Below are positions 29,153 to 40,496 of a stretch of DNA of 64,000 bases, in pieces. The stretch covers positions 2,443,738 through 2,507,737 of the forward strand of contig RPFO01000103.1 of NCBI GenBank assembly GCA_009746045.1, read 5' to 3'. Every line of letters starts with the position of its first letter. The stretch's first letter is position 1. This DNA comes from Mesostigma viride. Its lineage: Eukaryota; Streptophyta; Mesostigmatophyceae; Mesostigmatales; Mesostigmataceae. The position numbers were made by a program, and so were the translations under genes. The notes under the pieces are model-generated. The model had not been told where the DNA came from. It ran no database searches and worked only from the letters and a program-made list of their open reading frames with translations.

Positions 29153-32100
29153 GTAGGTAGGGGTAGGGATGGGGAGGATCATGGAGCAGGCATTATGAAT
29201 TAAATTAATGCTCTTAATTATGGAGTAGTCATTTGGCAACGGCAGTGTTTTGTCCTGATGAATCCGCATGCCGCACATTGTTCAAGTGTGCGCGTGCATG
29301 ATGGTGTGGTAGCAGGATGCACCGTCGAGTAGCGACATCAGCGACGAGTAATGGGTGTGCTTGTAGAAGTTTGTGTTGTATGTGTATGTGTGTGTGTGCG
29401 CGCGCGTGTGTGTGGGGTGGTGGGGGATTCCACGGGCGCTCCGTGGCAGGCATATACTTTTTCCGTTGAAGGGTGGGGCTCGTGGGCTGCGCCTTCCGTT
29501 TGGATGGGGGAGTTGCTGCCGTTGGGATGAGGCCAGGGTCTGGGGATGGGGGGTTGCGGCAGGCAGCATCCGTGGGTGCTGCGTCCCCTGTGTCGTTGTG
29601 GGGCGCCCTGGGTGGGTGGCAGCAGCGTGGGGCATGTGTTTCTGTCCACAATTGCATGGCTCTGTTTGCGTGGCTACTCGTTCAGGCATGAGACCCTTGA
29701 ATGAGCAAGTAACCCCAACATTATCGCAAGCCAACCCAAATAGCCTTGCGAAGCCGTAGCCCGCAACTGTGTGCAACCCGCGTCTCTCACGTGGCCGCGT
29801 GAGCACATCTGCGCGCCCCTCAAATCAGTTTGTGGCTTTGATGGGAGCGCACTCGTGGTTTTGTGTGTGCGGGTCACACCGCTGATGTCATGTCTGGGTT
29901 GGGTGCTGATGTCATGGCGGCCCTCCCTTGCCTGCTGCGTTGTCATGGTGTCCCAGGTGCCACTCCCAAGGGTGTCCTGCGCGTGATGGGTGTGCAGGGG
30001 CTGACCATCTACCACGTGAAGAGCCACCTACAGGTGCGTGCGCCAGTATGCCAATGTGTTGTGCCTGTGCGCCCTGTACCGGTCATGGCATGGGCCAAGG
30101 GTGGGAATTGTCGCCACCATAGTCGCCATTATGGAGTCGTCACCACTTATGTCTTCTCCACCGTAAATCCATGGGTCTTCGCACTCGCTTCTCTTCTGCG
30201 GGTTAGGATGAGCCATTGGCCTGCGTTAGAGGGGCAGGCGGTGCGTCATCCTTCCGCTTGCGGCGGTGCTGGACGTAGAGGCGGACTAGTGCCACTGTTG
30301 GCCACCAATATGGTCGATGCATGGGGGCTGCATGTATGATGGGGGCCGCATGGCGTGGCCAGCTGGTGGGTGCCGGCGCGCTTGGGGGAAAGCCCTTGAT
30401 AGCGCCAACCAGGAGCGGACAGGGATGGGTTTAGGTTCAACAGAGACACCAGCGTGGGACAGGGATGGGTTTAGGTTCAACAGAGACACCAGCGTGGGAC
30501 AGGGATGGGTTTAGGTTCAACAGAGACACCAGCGTGGGACAGGGATGGGTTTAGGTTCAACAGAGACACCAGCGTGGGACAGGGATGGGTTTAGGTTCAA
30601 CAGAGACACCAGCGTGGGACAGGGATGGGTTTAGGTTCAACAGAGACACCAGCGTGGGACAGGGATGGGTTTAGGTTCAACAGAGACACCAGCGTGGGAC
30701 AGGGATGGGTTTAGGTTCAACAGAGACACCAGCGTGGGACAGGGATGGGTTTAGGTTCAACAGAGACACCAGCGTGGGACAGGGATGGGTTTAGGTTCAA
30801 CAGAGACACCAGCGTGGGACAGGGATGGGTTTAGGTTCAACAGAGACACCAGCGTGGGACAGGGATGGGTTTCGGTTCAACAGAGACACCAGCGTGGGAC
30901 AGGGATGGGTTTAGGTTCAACAGAGACACCAGCGTGGGACAGGGATGGGTACAGGTTCAACAGAGACACCAGCGTGGAGCAGGCCCGCGTAAGTACGGCT
31001 GCGTCCATGACTGCCCTAGGGGAAGCCTGTGCACCCCTTGGCTTGGTGGTCGCGGCATGGTGCAGGTGCTTCCATGTGGGAGGGCAGCCATGCGTGGCGG
31101 GTGCCAGCAGCACCCTTGTGTGTTGTTCGATACGTGCGTGCCGACCCAACCCGTCCATCCCAATAGGGCGACGCGGCTGGACAAGGGTCAGGTCGTCCCT
31201 GTGCGCAAACTTGGCTCGTGGGTGGGGAGAGTGTGCCAAGGAAAGGGGCGCACAAGGCGGTGCGTGTGGCCGTTGCCTGCCGCGGTTGTGTGACGGCAGC
31301 AGTGGTTGGCTGGGTTCGGCTCCATTGCCCACCTGCTCAGCTCCAGGGGCCCTGTGCACATGCCCCCGCTGGGCTGTTTGTCTCGGGGTGCTACACTGCT
31401 TGTTTACCGCCCCACTTGTTTATCCCACTCGTTGACCACCCCATGGGTTTCATCTACCACCCATGCCTGGTACCCCACCACTGGTTGCCCCCCGTGTTTT
31501 GCCGCCCCACTGCTTGCGGCACCCCCCACTCGTGCCCCCCAATCGCGGTTGCTTGCTTCTCACATGCTCTCGCCGTGCCCACATGGTTGTGTGCTTGGCC
31601 CCACTTCGCATACATGGGCGGTCGCCGCGGGCTTGGTGACGTCGTGCAGAAGTACCGGCTGGCCAAGTTCCTGCCTGAGGAGGGAGGCAACTCATCCAAA
31701 TGTGAGTGCGTTGCATGCTTGGTCCGTGCACATGGCATCTCGGGGTGCCCCGCGTGTGGCAGCATCACCCGCCATGCTGCGGGTCGCTCACCTGCCTGAC
31801 CAGTCATATAGCCCCACTAGCATCCGCCCCCTCCTGCGCCCGCCTCCCCTGCTTTTAGCGGAACGAGCCGGCATGTCCACCATGCAGCGCGTGAGGCCTG
31901 CCGGTGGTGGGGCGCGCGATGTGGTCGCTTGCTCTCCCTGACTTGTGGAGTACTGGCCGCTGGGGTGGTGGGGTGGTGGGCATGGTGCAAGTGGGGGAGG
32001 GGGGGGGCACAACATGCTAGTGCACCTGCCACTTGACAAGTGAAAAAAATACTCTCCCGGTGGTGGCGGTTGTGACAATTGTCACTGGTTGGCTTATCCA

Positions 32101-35046
32101 TGGAGCAATTGCCTCAACACGGAGCGTAGCATGTGCTGGGTGGAGGTGTGTGTGTGCCCTCGCCTGCATCCACGCTTGCCGGTGGGTGCGGCCAAGGACG
32201 TCGCTGGGCGCGCGCATCCATAGGCGTGGTGAACAGCGCAAGTATAAAATAAATATAAATGAATCCATCTATATTTTATCCAGCGGCGTAACTGACGGTG
32301 CAACTAGCTCTGCGGTGCACGGCATGCACACTCTGTGAGAGGTGGTCACTGTATGGTAAACGGCATGTGTTACTCTATTGCGAATGCGTGGTCTCCCCTC
32401 GTTTGCCTTGGCTGCTCACATGTGCCTGGTGTCGTGGCGGTCGTTCTGTGCCCTCCCCGCGGTCGCTATAATTTGGTCACTATGTGCAGCGCTGGGCGGT
32501 AGCAAGCGCGACACGGACAGCGACAACGATGACGCGTCGGACGGCGACCCGCTCAAGATGGCGGACCTCAAGGCGGGCGCGACCGAGCTGCTGACGGGGG
32601 AGGACGGGTGGGTGACATGGCGCGTTTGCGCGAGTATCGTAGGGTCATGCCTCTTGCGCTTGTGTCCTGGTCTGTGCAGTGTGCCTGCATGTCCATGTGG
32701 TGGCAGCCACCTAGCTTGATGTGCATGCTCATGCGGGTGTTCGCGTGCAAGCGCCGCATTTTATTTGTTTGTTGCTGGCGCGTGCGCATGGCTGGGTGCC
32801 TGCCTGCTCACGTGCAGTCGTGCCCTGCTCCCACCCTTTTGCTGGCCCCGCCCTTCCCCCCCTCTCCCCCCCCCCCCCCCCCCCGCCAGCTCGGTGAACA
32901 TTGAGGAGGCGCTGCGCATGCAGATGGAGGTGCAGAAGCGGCTGCATGAACAGCTCGAGGTGAGCACGCTGGTTGCCTAGTAATGTATAGCATACTTAAA
33001 CGTATGATTGCACGGTCTGGAATACCACACGAATAGGCGGAGGTGGGCGCTAGTGTCAATAGCTTGTTGCTATGGACAACTTCTCGCTATAATTAGTGTT
33101 GCAACGGACAAGACCCACTCCCTAAATGGCCCAATGCGGCGTGCACAGCTGCGGGTGGGCGTGGGTGCACGCGTCCCCCTTATGACACGTGTCAAAGATG
33201 GGATGCGTTTTGACATTTTTACGGGGCTCCCCTTGGCGTGTGCACGCATGCGCCCCCCTTGGCTCTGTGTGCAAGCGTGCGCAACGTGCGCACCTCCTAA
33301 CGCGTGAGCACGCAGCGCTCTGTCCCAAACTTGCGCTGCCCTCTGGTACGGGGGGTGGTCGCGCCCGCATGCGCAGCCAGCATGAGATGGGTGTGCCGCG
33401 CATGTGTCGCACGACTTTGCGCTGGATATATCAAGGGGGGCTGCTTGCTGTTGTCAGTTGGCACGTGAAGGCATGATCTGCATTAGGCTGTTGGGGAGAG
33501 TTGCAAGGTGTTGGACTTACAGAGGCGAGTCTTGTTGATGGTGTCGTCATGGCTGTGCGCGTGGGCGTGCGTGCGTGGGTCTTGGGTTGAATGTCTGTCC
33601 TGTGGTGGAAAGTGAGGCGCGGGTGGGCACGTGCTGGCATGGGGCTACCCGCTGTGGCCATGGTGGCCGTGGTGGCACAAGCAAGGGAGGGCGCATGTCC
33701 TGTGCTGGGAGGAGGGGGGGGGGGGGACCTTGTCCCCTGGCAAACGTGGAGGTGGGCGCGTGCCATGAGGGGGATGTCTTGCCGTTGCGCGTAAACCCCG
33801 AACTGTCTGGGGCAGGCTGGGTGGTGTAGGGTTGGTGTAGGGTGGGTGGTGTAGGGTGCTGGGTGCATGTCGCTTCTCCAGATGCATGTTGCGACATCCG
33901 TCCTGCTGTTGGTTGGCCCTGATCAGAACACGCCCACAAACACAGGTCCCTCACCCGTCTTCATGCCGTTGGTGTCCCCCCATCGCCCCTGGCTCGTGTC
34001 CTCCCCTTAACCCCCTGCTCTCCCCTTAACCCCCTGCTCTCCCCTTAACCCCCTGCTCGGCTCCTTGCTGCCTCCAGCTGCAACGCGCGCTGCAGCTCAA
34101 GATCGAGGCACAGGGTCGCTACCTGCAGCAGATTATGGAGGAGCAGCGGAACGCCGCGCTCGCACGCCGCGCGCAGGCTGGGGGGGCGGCCAGCGGCGCC
34201 ACCACGCAGGGGCAGGCCACCTCGGCAGGGCAAGCTGCGTCCGCCAGCAGTAGCAGGAGCAGCGCGGGGGGTGGGGGAAAGGGGCCCGAGGGGGCAGCAG
34301 CGCCGGCAGCGGGTGAGGGAGGTGCCGGGGCGGATAGCATTAGCCACGCTGCGGATGGTGCCCGCGCGGGTGCAGAGGCAGGAGATGCACAGCGCCAGGC
34401 GGTCGCCTCCCCATCGGGCGCCCCCGTGTTTGCAGCCTCGGGCGTACACGACGCGGATGGAGCGGGCGCCACCTGTCCAGCCGTGGGCGCAGCAGGTGGC
34501 CACGCGCCATCCCCGGCCCTGGTGCCGAAGACAGAATCGGTTGCTTGCGGTGGTTCCCTTGCGATGCCCGATGCGCTGGCGTCACTCCCAGGGGGCGGCG
34601 GTCACCACCTGGGCGCGAGTGGCAAGCTGCCAGGGTGCGAATTGCCGCTGCCCTCGTGGTCGGAGCCAGGTGCCGCGCTGCTGACGGCCAACGGGGGCAT
34701 CTTGCCGTTCCCTAGTAAGGTCGAGGGGCGCAATCTACCCCAGTTGTCGCTGCCGTCGCACCTGCTGCTGGGGGTGGAGGATGTGGATGATGGTGGCGGT
34801 GGTGGGGGTGGTGGTGGCGGTGGGGGCCAGTCCTTGCAATCAGGTGTCGGTGTTGGCAGCAAGCGCGCGTACGATGAGATGATGGGGGGGGGCATCGCGA
34901 TGGAGGACGGAGCGGGCGACCGGCTGCACACGGACGGCAGTGGGTTGCCCACAGGGGGGTCCCTGCTGCCCGATGACGCGTCCCTGCTGGCGGCCCAGGG
35001 GGGGCACGCGTCCGGTGGGGCGGACCCAGCTCCACACATGCTCTAG
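27011..35046 (+). CDS. MYB-CC (GARP) transcription factor, PHR1/PSR1-like
   Basis: Exons: possible exon 1 27011-27247; exon 2 to 27709 (in-frame ATG at 27406); 29957-30033; 31650-31701; 32490-32607; 32890-32959; 34078-35046 (stop TAG). From 27406 the coding length is 1590 nt (529 aa), with every junction in phase and GT-AG. The MYB repeat is KQRLRWTPELHDRFVNAVQN, LGGADR|ATPKGVLRVMGV, QGLTIYHVKSHLQ|KYRLAK, split by two introns. The coiled coil that defines MYB-CC is NIEEALRMQMEVQKRLHEQL and ALQLKIEAQGRYLQQIMEEQ. Proteins of this family bind P1BS sites and control phosphate-starvation genes in plants and algae. Exon 1 encodes EWPIWGELAPNDDSITTCW, which resembles the acidic W-rich block before the MYB repeat in plant PHR1, but its splice to exon 2 is not resolved (only a 38-nt intron ending at 27285 would keep phase). 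The C-terminal ~300 residues are Gly/Ala-rich and low in complexity. Confidence 0.9.
27406..27709 (+). CDS. MYB-CC gene, exon with first half of MYB repeat
   Basis: Opens MDPPSWNTAH, followed by a P/G/M-rich segment and RLRWTPELHDRFVNAV. Ends GAC C|GTAAGT, so Arg of LGGADR is completed by the next exon. The reading frame continues upstream of 27406. Confidence 0.9.
27940..28014. repeat. Cluster of CACGTCAT units (16-bp period) in MYB-CC intron
   Basis: Five copies of CACGTCATG. The last three are in a 16-bp repeat GTGACATCACGTCATG. CACGTCA is a bZIP-type ACGT core. The cluster lies 230-300 bp into the large intron. Confidence 0.8.
28313..29008. repeat. 8-bp minisatellite, 87 units
   Basis: Exactly 696 bp = 87 x 8 without an indel. 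Blocks of TCCCCTTG, then mixed TGTCCTTG, then about 40 TGCCCTCG, then TGTCCTCG. Octets have period 24 = 8 codons, so long ORFs are open in several frames. These are by-products. Confidence 0.95.
29099..29149. repeat. (GT)n microsatellite
   Basis: About 25 GT dinucleotides, in the same intron. Confidence 0.95.
29957..30033 (+). CDS. MYB-CC gene, second MYB-repeat exon
   Basis: 77 nt encoding ATPKGVLRVMGVQGLTIYHV and KSHLQ, the recognition helix. Acceptor ..GTCCCAG, donor GTGCGT. Confidence 0.95.
30421..30980. repeat. 40-bp minisatellite, 14 units, in MYB-CC intron
   Basis: Unit AGGGATGGGTTTAGGTTCAA plus CAGAGACACCAGCGTGGGAC. Ten or more copies are identical. Single changes occur in copy 12 (TTCGG) and copy 14 (TACAGG, GGAGC). 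Unrelated in sequence to the 40-bp unit at 13.7-17.2 kb, but also indel-free. Confidence 0.97.
31650..31701 (+). CDS. MYB-CC gene, end of MYB repeat
   Basis: 52 nt encoding KYRLAKFLPEEGGNSSK with a split Ser codon (T|CG). Confidence 0.9.
32490..32607 (+). CDS. MYB-CC gene, acidic linker exon
   Basis: 118 nt encoding LGGSKRDTDSDNDDASDGDP and KMADLKAGATELLTGEDG. Donor GTGGGT after a split Gly codon. Confidence 0.85.
32890..32959 (+). CDS. MYB-CC gene, coiled-coil exon (LHEQLE motif)
   Basis: 70 nt encoding SVNIEEALRMQMEVQKRLHE and QLE. The acceptor CCAG is preceded by an almost pure C tract of about 35 nt in place of a mixed polypyrimidine tract. Confidence 0.9.
34078..35046 (+). CDS. MYB-CC gene, last exon
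   Basis: 323 codons including the stop TAG. The coiled coil continues for about 25 residues (LQRALQLKIEAQGRYLQQIM), then a long Ala/Gly/Ser/Gln linker. The C-terminus contains SLPSHLLLGVEDVDD and a run of Gly. Confidence 0.9.
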   Translation: MQRALQLKIEAQGRYLQQIMEEQRNAALARRAQAGGAASGATTQGQATSAGQAASASSSRSSAGGGGKGPEGAAAPAAGEGGAGADSISHAADGARAGAEAGDAQRQAVASPSGAPVFAASGVHDADGAGATCPAVGAAGGHAPSPALVPKTESVACGGSLAMPDALASLPGGGGHHLGASGKLPGCELPLPSWSEPGAALLTANGGILPFPSKVEGRNLPQLSLPSHLLLGVEDVDDGGGGGGGGGGGGQSLQSGVGVGSKRAYDEMMGGGIAMEDGAGDRLHTDGSGLPTGGSLLPDDASLLAAQGGHASGGADPAPHML

Positions 35047-36690
35047 GTCTTGGGACCTAGACGCCTTGGGACCACGCGACTTGGGATGTGTGCTAGTCTA
35101 CTGTCTTCTGGAGGGGTAGAGGCAAGCTGGTGGTCTAGCTGCAACGTCCCCTTTGCTAGGGGTCCTGTGTCCTTTCTAGCATTGGCCAGTGCCTGCTGCC
35201 AAGTGCGGGAAAGAGCTGTCAAGTGCGTGGGTGGAAACGCAGGCCCCGGCCTCGGTGTGATGGGCAGCACGTAGGGGGCAGCCTTCAGATTCCTGTGCTG
35301 AAACATGTGCGGGCCCTTGTGAGCCCGCTTGTCCTCATGGGGGCTAAGCCGCGGAGGCGCACGCATCTAACCCTGTTTGTGTGCAGACAATGTCTGTGGC
35401 ATGTCCAGGGTCCCTTCTTTGTGGGTAAATTGGGCCCCTGACCATGGCCCCGCACACAGCCTGGCTATCCATCTTGTGGTTCTGTGACTAGGAGAAAAGG
35501 GAAGAAGGTCTCATCCAGATCAAGGGGAGGTGATGTGTGGGGAAAATGTAGAGGGGAATGGGTTGGGGTTTTGGGATTGGGAATCCGAGGGCGGCTGCCG
35601 TTTGGGCAGCAAGGGCACGGTGTTGCCGGCGCGGGGCGCATCCGCGTGAGCTTGTTCCTCCCCATGGCCACGGTGCGTGCGCGGGCCATGCACGGTCATT
35701 ATCTGGCAAAGAATGAGTGTATAGTCCATACAGGCACAAGGATTGCAGTGGTAGGTCAGGGGCAGGCATGCGCCCGGCGCATGGCTTTGCCTCCAGCGCT
35801 GGGCTGGAGAGCTACAGGCAGCGGTTGCAGGTGCTTCCCCATGCCAAGCCCCGTGTAGTAATTCAATGGCTGGGAGCAGGTGGAGCTGGTGCTCCCTGTT
35901 GCGGTACCCTGGATAGGAGCCCCGTTGAGACTAGTGGGATATTCGGTGTGTGACATCTCATGCGCTTGGCATTGACCTTGTATGGGTTGTCTCATGGCCA
36001 TAGATCACACAGCCGCTGTTATGAGGTACACGTCTTTCCAGTCACAAGAGGGGCGCTGCTGGCCAGCAAAGCAGGCATGGCCCAATGTATCATACATGTT
36101 TTTGTTGGTTTACAGAGTATGTCAGGCCAACAAGAACGCTGTTCGTGCTGGTGTGTTGTGCATGTGAGAGCAATAAGTAAGTAAGTACGTAAACATGCAC
36201 TGAAGGCATGCCACGGAGTACCCAATGAGGTACTTATCTACGCGGATACTGCACCTGCAAAGTTAAGTGGCGCAACTCACTCTCCCAGGTCTGGAGTCGC
36301 AACTCCGCGTCATCCGGACTATCCAAGATGTCTGCATGCTCGCCCATGATGACGGGTGTGGGGGCAGGTTGCATGCTAACCCCTGGTAGCCCAGGAGAAT
36401 ATCAAGGCTTCTGCTGGAGCCTGATCTTTTTTTGTTTTTTTTTTCTTGCGAGAGCAATGGAAACAATAGGTAGCATTGGCTGGTTAGGTTCTGTGATGTT
36501 TTCTGATGAAAGCAAATCAACAAGCAATACTTGGAACAATTCATAACACTTCCAGTGCAGTGAAATATCTACTATATTCCAAATTTACCCCAAGGTTGTC
36601 CCCAGTTCTCAAATTGTCAAAATTGTCACTTTATTCATGCCACAAGGGCCGCGAGCCCTATCTTACGAACTACCAATTAATTAATTAGAC
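35047..36690. other. 3' flank of MYB-CC gene, no other gene seen
   Basis: Presumed 3' UTR and spacer. Short ORFs on both strands lack motifs. A T-rich tract lies at 36427-36449. Confidence 0.4.
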
Positions 36691-36905
36691 TCGTGCTTTT
36701 TGGGGAGTTAAATTAATTAATTAGGAACATAACTCCGTCGGGAGTATATGTAGCACATAGCCCAGATCAGAATGTAGCACATAGCCCAGAGAAGGGGCAT
36801 ATGGCCTTTTGGGGAGTTACGGAGCATTAACCCCGATGGATGGATGGATGGGTGCAAACAGTCCTACTGGTCTAATCTATCTACAGCATCTATCTACAAC
36901 ATCTA
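36691..36905 (-). repeat. Two retroelement 3' ends (minus orientation)
   Basis: First, AATTAATTAGGAACATAACTCC with CGTCGGGAGTATATGTAG (family 3 end). Second, from about 36811, GAGTTACGGAGCATTAACCC plus GATGGATGGATGGATGG, the reverse of the family-2 LINE end seen at 39.84-39.96 kb. Confidence 0.75.
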
Positions 36906-37560
36906 TCTACAACATCTCAAGGAGACAACCAGCGCAGGCCAGAAGTCGGGAGAATCCGGACTATGCCTAGCTCAAGCCTGCCGTTATCTTGTCCGCGTGT
37001 TCGAGTCGTTCAGGATGATGAAGATGAATGGTGATGGAAATGTGTATCCTTGTGCATTGAAATTATGGCTGGCTTACGTGTAGAGCGACTAGATGACCTA
37101 GACGGTGGGCTCCTACACACACAGATCTCGAATGATTTATCTAGTGCAAAATCCGAATGGCTTTCATCACTCCCCGGAAAGGAGAACTTTTGCGGTTGGA
37201 CTGTAGGTGTCAGCTGGCGATGCCTTAGGATCCGAGGAGACGTCCGTCCTGTAGTCAGCAAAAGTTGGTGCGAGAGGTCCCCAGTTGGATTCCGGCCTGG
37301 ATTCATTTGCAGATCGCGTTTTCCGCGGACCGGCACTGAACGCAAATGGTTTTCACCTTTGCGGCGTGCCAAATCAGAATAGACAGTGGGGCCGGAAACA
37401 GCATGCTTGATCAGAGCGTGTGTTTCGAGCCTAACTGGCCGGGAGTGTCTAGTGGTGAGCACCATGGCTGCGATCGCTCTCCCACCATTTACGAGGAAAT
37501 ACCCGCAAATGGTAATACGAGGAAATACCATTTACGAGGAAATACCCACAACATCTATAT
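36906..37560. repeat. Dispersed repeat R1, long copy
   Basis: Starts TCAAGGAGACAACCAGCGCA and includes CGTGTTCGAGTCGTTCAGGA and TTACGAGGAAATACCCGC. Shorter copies occur at 43073-43390 and 49700-50070, with fragments at 42031-42080 and 2079. The block 37130-37380 is also found inverted inside the TTAA transposon (60520-60790). No ORF can be defended. A minus-strand reading TGDLSHQLLLTTGRTSP is shared with the other copy. Confidence 0.75.
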
Positions 37561-37707
37561 TAAAAATTAAATTAAATTAAATTATAACATGCCTCCGTTG
37601 GGAGATCATGTAGCACATATTCCTTGATGGATGGTGGAATGGAGAGAGCCGCGTAATCTAACTATCCTAACTCTAGTCTATCTAGTCTAGAAAAAATCCT
37701 AACTACC

Positions 37708-39423
37708 CTACTCATCAAAACGCCTCCTCCTCTTGGGGGGAGGTGGCTTGCCCACAGGGTCGGGCGTGTGAGCCTTGACAATCTTCTGCCACCGCGTCTT
37801 GTAATGCATGGCAGTCCAAAGAAGGGAGAGAGAGTGGATGTGGTATTCAAACTGGGCTGGGACCAGTAGGTCATCCAGCAACATCTGTACGTAGTTCGCG
37901 ACATGTTTCCCTACCCTTTTGGGAATGCCCTTGGGGCCAGGCCAGGTCAGAATGTGCCGCCCTGGCTGGCCAAGCCGCTGGGGGCCGGCCAGACCAAGGG
38001 CGGTGTCGACCTGGCTAGTGCGAGCAAGGTGTCCTACAAATGCTATCCTACGCTGTCTAATCTCGTCCGAAATACGAGGCATGCCCTGATACAAAGACTC
38101 TGATGATGGGCGCTTGGAAAACCCTACGTTCAGGACCTGTCGGAGCATCCTGTAAACTGTGCCGTCTAGCCTAGCTGCCAGTGTGGGTGTGAGTGTCCAG
38201 GCCTCGGCGCAATACGTGAGCACCGTGAGGACGAGGACCTTGAAGAGCATGCGCTTGCGGTGCTCGCCCAGGCCCTTGGAGTGCCAGTAGGTGTTGAGCG
38301 AACGAAGCCTAGCCCAGGCCAGGCCGATGCGGGTGTCCACATCGGCGGCGGTGTCAGGGAGCCAACTCCCCGACAGTTTGAAGCGATCGCGGAACGGGAC
38401 CGTCGTCCCGTCGAGCAGGCGCGGCAGCGGCGGTGTACTGTCCAGAGGCCCCAATCACCATCGCCTCAGTTTTGACACTAATCTCCAACCCCACCGCCCT
38501 CGCCTCCAGGCCCAGACAGTCCAGCCAGGTCTGAATGTGCTCGGGGTCTGAATGTGCGCGCGATGAGGGTGGTGTCATCCGCATAAATCAGGTCGGCCAG
38601 GCGGTATAGCCAGGTCTAACCCCGCCGTGCTCTTTCACGTTAAGGATGTCCAAGCCTGGCTCGAACCCCTTAAGAGCAGTAAAGCGTGCACGTGCCCGGC
38701 GCATGACGTGATCCACGACAATAATGAACAGGTATGGGGACAGGACACAACCTTGCCACACCCCGTGGTGAAGGGGGAATGGTGGGGTGGTGCCTTCCGC
38801 AGTCCGCACTACTGCCTGTGAACCCTCATACAGTCGGCGAATGGCAGCAATAAACCCAGGTGGCACTCGATCCAGAGCTAGGATGGCCCAAAGAGCCTCC
38901 CAGAGGACCGTGTCAAAGGCCTTGATATAGTCAACAAAAATGAAGACCAGCGGCAAACTGTCAGGGCAGAGGCAACGCACCTCCTCCATCAACCGGCGCG
39001 CGACAAACACAGCCATGACAGTGTTACGACCACGACGGAAACCCATCTGAGACTCACCCAGGTGTGGATCCAGCGCGGCGCGGAGCCTGTGCAGCATCAT
39101 GCCCATGAAGACCTTCAGCGCGGCGCTCTGGAGGCAGACACCCTGGTAGTTACCGGGGTCAGCAGCAGAGCCCTTCTTGTACAGCATGACGCGGATGGCC
39201 GTCTGCCACTCAGCAGGCGGAGGCTCGTCAGAAAGCAGGACACGGTTGCAGAACGCCAGCAGAAGATCCGGCTAACCGCCGGATCAGGGGTCTTCAGCAG
39301 CTCAGCAGAAAGGTGGTCGGCACCGACCGCCGCATCGTACCGCAGGCGAGCAAGGGCGCCGTCCAATTCCTTCAAAGTGAAGGGGTGGACGACGTCGTCA
39401 GTGGCAAGGCAGCCCTTCTGCAA
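37708..39423 (-). pseudogene. LINE copy A reverse transcriptase, frameshifted
   Basis: Pieces at 39423-39115, 39187-38588 and 38454-37708 together give LKELDGALARLRYDAAVGAD, GFRRGRNTVMAVFVARRLME, motif A FVDYIKAFD, motif B QGCVLSPYLF, and the post-RT segment LTVLTYCAEAWTLTP and QRRIAFVGHLARTSQVDTAL. The YADD region (about 38588-38570) lies in a damaged stretch. Confidence 0.85.
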
Positions 39424-39424
39424 G

Positions 39425-39959
39425 GCCCTATATCACCAGCACAATTAAGCAACGCCGCCTGCAGCTAGTAGGGCACCTAGCTCGCACCAACCAGGTAGAC
39501 ACCTCACGTGGCCCCCCCGCAGGACTGCGACCAGCCCAGCCTGGCCGGCACCTCCTGACGTGGGCTGGGCCCAGTGATGTTAGACGCCGCAAGGCCCGCA
39601 CCTTCAAAGAACAGCTAGTAGAGGACATCAGGGGGGCCTAGGCCTCTCCGTGATTTGGAAGAAGATGATGGACAAGGCCAAGTGGGCCCAGGTCATAGAG
39701 GACAACGAGCCCCCCCCAGTGGGGAAGCGCCCGCGTGTGCAATCCCGCGGGAGGCACGCTAGATAGCTCCCCCTAGGGCAGCGTGCGGCTGCCTAGATAG
39801 ATGTTGTAGTTAGACTGTTGTTAGATAGATGTAGTATGTAGCCAATGTAGATAGATTAGACCGGTAGGAATGTTTGCACCCATCCATCCATCCATCCATC
39901 GGGGTTAATGCTCCGTGACTCCCCAACGGGAGCACGAGTCTAATTAATTAATTAATTAA
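39425..39959 (+). mobile_element. 5'-truncated LINE (family 2) nested in LINE A
   Basis: Flanked by the 9-bp duplication TTCTGCAAG (39416-39424 and 39960-39968), which is single in copies B and C. The insert begins in the C-terminal coding part (IKQRRLQLVGHLARTNQVDT), then a 3' UTR with ATAGATTAGACCGGTAGG, (CATC)n, GACTCCCCAACGGGAGC and an (AATT)n tail. Classic target-primed insertion. Confidence 0.9.
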
Positions 39960-40496
39960 TTCTGCAAGGCGGGGACTTGGTAGTCCGCGGCCGAGGAGGG
40001 GGGCGCTGGCGGCGGCGGGGGTCCGGCAACCCCGAGGCGGGCGGCCGTCTCGGGGTGAAGCGGCGAGGGGGGGGCGCGAGCCCCACCGGTCAAGGAAACA
40101 TTGTGGGCCAACCAGCGGTCATTGATCAAGGCTGACCGGCGCCGTGCCGTCCCCCGTGTGCTCCACCGGGGTGCGCTGCCGCCGGCCGCCGAGCCGGTCG
40201 AGGTGGTACCACATGTCCTTGCCCTGGTTGCGAGCCTGGCAGGCCTTGGCATCTGCGATGCACAGGGCCGCCTCCGCGTCCTGAGCGTGCTCATAGGCCT
40301 CCACGAGGGCGGCCTTGAGCACTGGTTGCTGCAGCGGGTCCCGGTTACGCTTGAGGCGGTGCCGGGCGGCCAAGACCTTGGGGTCCTGGCGGTAGAGCGG
40401 GCCGGGGCGGCGGCGGGGCATGGCCGGCAGGTGCCGGGCCGCCAGCAACGGGGCACGGGCCGCAAAGCCAGCAAAAATGGCGGCGTTGGGAGCACC

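Noticed and set aside
28119-29278. Long ORFs of PLSPCPLV and RGHEGTRA type
   Set aside because: Products of the 8-bp array inside a MYB-CC intron. The flanking exons are in phase without them.
37253-37290. tRNA-derived (SINE) box B in R1
   Set aside because: The AGTTCGATTC-like string (60634-60650, inverted) resembles box B, but there is no box A at the right distance and no T-stem pairing.
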